From the NCBI GenBank assembly GCA_964511865.1, contig CAZEHW010000192.1, positions 1 to 7,088 of the forward strand: a DNA stretch of 7,088 nucleotides, written 5' to 3'. The notes beneath the pieces were generated by a model. The model ran no database searches. It was not told where the DNA came from and saw only the letters and a list, made by a program, of their open reading frames with translations. Each line of letters starts with the position of its first letter. The first letter of the stretch is position 1. The position numbers and the translations under genes are program-made. Positions 6,811 through 7,088 of this stretch are shown piece after piece. The stretch is from ChocPot-Mid sp964511865. Lineage in GTDB: Bacteria; Bacteroidota; Ignavibacteria; Kapaibacteriales; UBA2268.

Positions 6811-6873
6811 AGTAAGACTCATCGAGTATAGGAATGAAAATTAAATTTTGTATTGCAAAGAATCTACAAATCT

Positions 6874-7088
6874 TCACTTAATTGAAAAATCATAAGATTT
6901 GATTTTGTTTGTTTTGGTTATTATTGTATCATTTTCACCAAAGAAATTTATTTTATATTTACCGGGTACAAATTCATTGGTGACAACTAGAAAATAAAAA
7001 TCATTATAATTTAAAGAATCATCGTACTTTAGGAGTAAATCGGATTTAATTGATTCTTCAAGTCCATTAAGAATATCATAAGAAAAAT
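6874..7088 (-). CDS. C-terminal part of an unidentified protein (start outside window)
   Basis: One minus-strand frame is open from the window edge (first full codon at 7084-7086) to a TGA at 6874-6876, giving 70 residues. It reads as a real beta-rich domain: DDSLNYNDFYFLVVTNEF, then VPGKYKINFFGENDTIITK, ending SYDFSIK. The VPGKYKINFFG turn resembles the last strands of an Ig-like or similar extracellular module, but I do not recognise a family. It is on the same strand as the OsmC gene, 152 bases upstream of its start, and that gap holds a promoter-like sequence, so it is probably a separate transcript. Low GC and Asn/Lys/Ile/Phe-rich composition match the neighbours. Confidence 0.7.
   Translation of the reverse strand, partial: FSYDILNGLEESIKSDLLLKYDDSLNYNDFYFLVVTNEFVPGKYKINFFGENDTIITKTNKIKSYDFSIK

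Noticed and set aside
6643..6831. Plus-strand open frame of 62 codons across the OsmC start and the G tract
   Set aside because: It runs antisense through the OsmC N-terminus and then through intergenic DNA including the G run; no coding character.
6837..6849. AAAATT-A-AATTTT palindrome
   Set aside because: A simple A/T palindrome expected by chance at this composition, with no link to a promoter element.
6847..6870. TTTGTA/TACAAA inverted repeat after the right-edge partial gene as a terminator
   Set aside because: The stem is only 6 bp with a 12-base loop and a broken T-run; chance is a sufficient explanation in AT-rich DNA.
1..7088. Search for tRNA, rRNA, CRISPR repeats, insertion sequences, riboswitches or a defence or toxin system
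   Set aside because: No repeated spacer pattern, cloverleaf, transposase or terminal inverted repeats were seen, and the genes are mostly housekeeping and envelope functions. The gaps are too short for most structured leaders.

Overview
This is an AT-rich bacterial chromosomal window that fits the Bacteroidota/Chlorobiota (FCB) superphylum, possibly an Ignavibacteria- or Kapabacteria-like lineage. The strongest clue is the gene at the left. It encodes a secreted seven-bladed propeller protein ending in a type IX secretion (T9SS, Por) C-terminal sorting domain, a system essentially confined to that superphylum. Weak or absent Shine-Dalgarno sequences before several starts agree. The exact lineage is inferred, not shown.

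Layout: (1) positions 2-70 hold the last 22 codons of a plus-strand gene whose body lies outside the window. (2) A minus-strand cluster reads right to left from 4186 to 146: mnmA (tRNA 2-thiouridylase), pgi (glucose-6-phosphate isomerase) and the T9SS propeller gene. The mnmA-pgi gap is 34 bases and pgi overlaps the propeller gene by 4 bases (ATGA). (3) Diverging from mnmA is a short plus-strand lipoprotein gene (4307-4693) with a good ribosome binding site and a plausible promoter. It ends at a 14-bp hairpin. (4) A second minus-strand cluster reads from 6721 to 4758: an OsmC-family thiol protein and an SLC1/DAACS-type dicarboxylate or acidic amino acid symporter, again overlapping by ATGA. 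(5) At the right edge, 6874-7086 is the C-terminal part of an unrecognised minus-strand gene. Every gap between genes is under 160 bases.

How the genes may work together: mnmA and pgi are housekeeping genes. The propeller gene rides behind pgi by translational coupling, which does not imply a shared pathway. The OsmC-symporter pair may join thiol/peroxide handling with uptake of an acidic metabolite, but that is inference.

I see no mobile element, CRISPR array, tRNA or rRNA, and no convincing new multi-gene system. The points most worth a second look are: the CxxC-plus-Cys arrangement in MnmA, which suggests the iron-sulfur-dependent form; an approximately 90-residue extra periplasmic segment between TM1 and TM2 of the symporter; the two 4-base coupled gene pairs; and a G7-T-G5 tract next to a 14-bp palindrome upstream of the OsmC gene.
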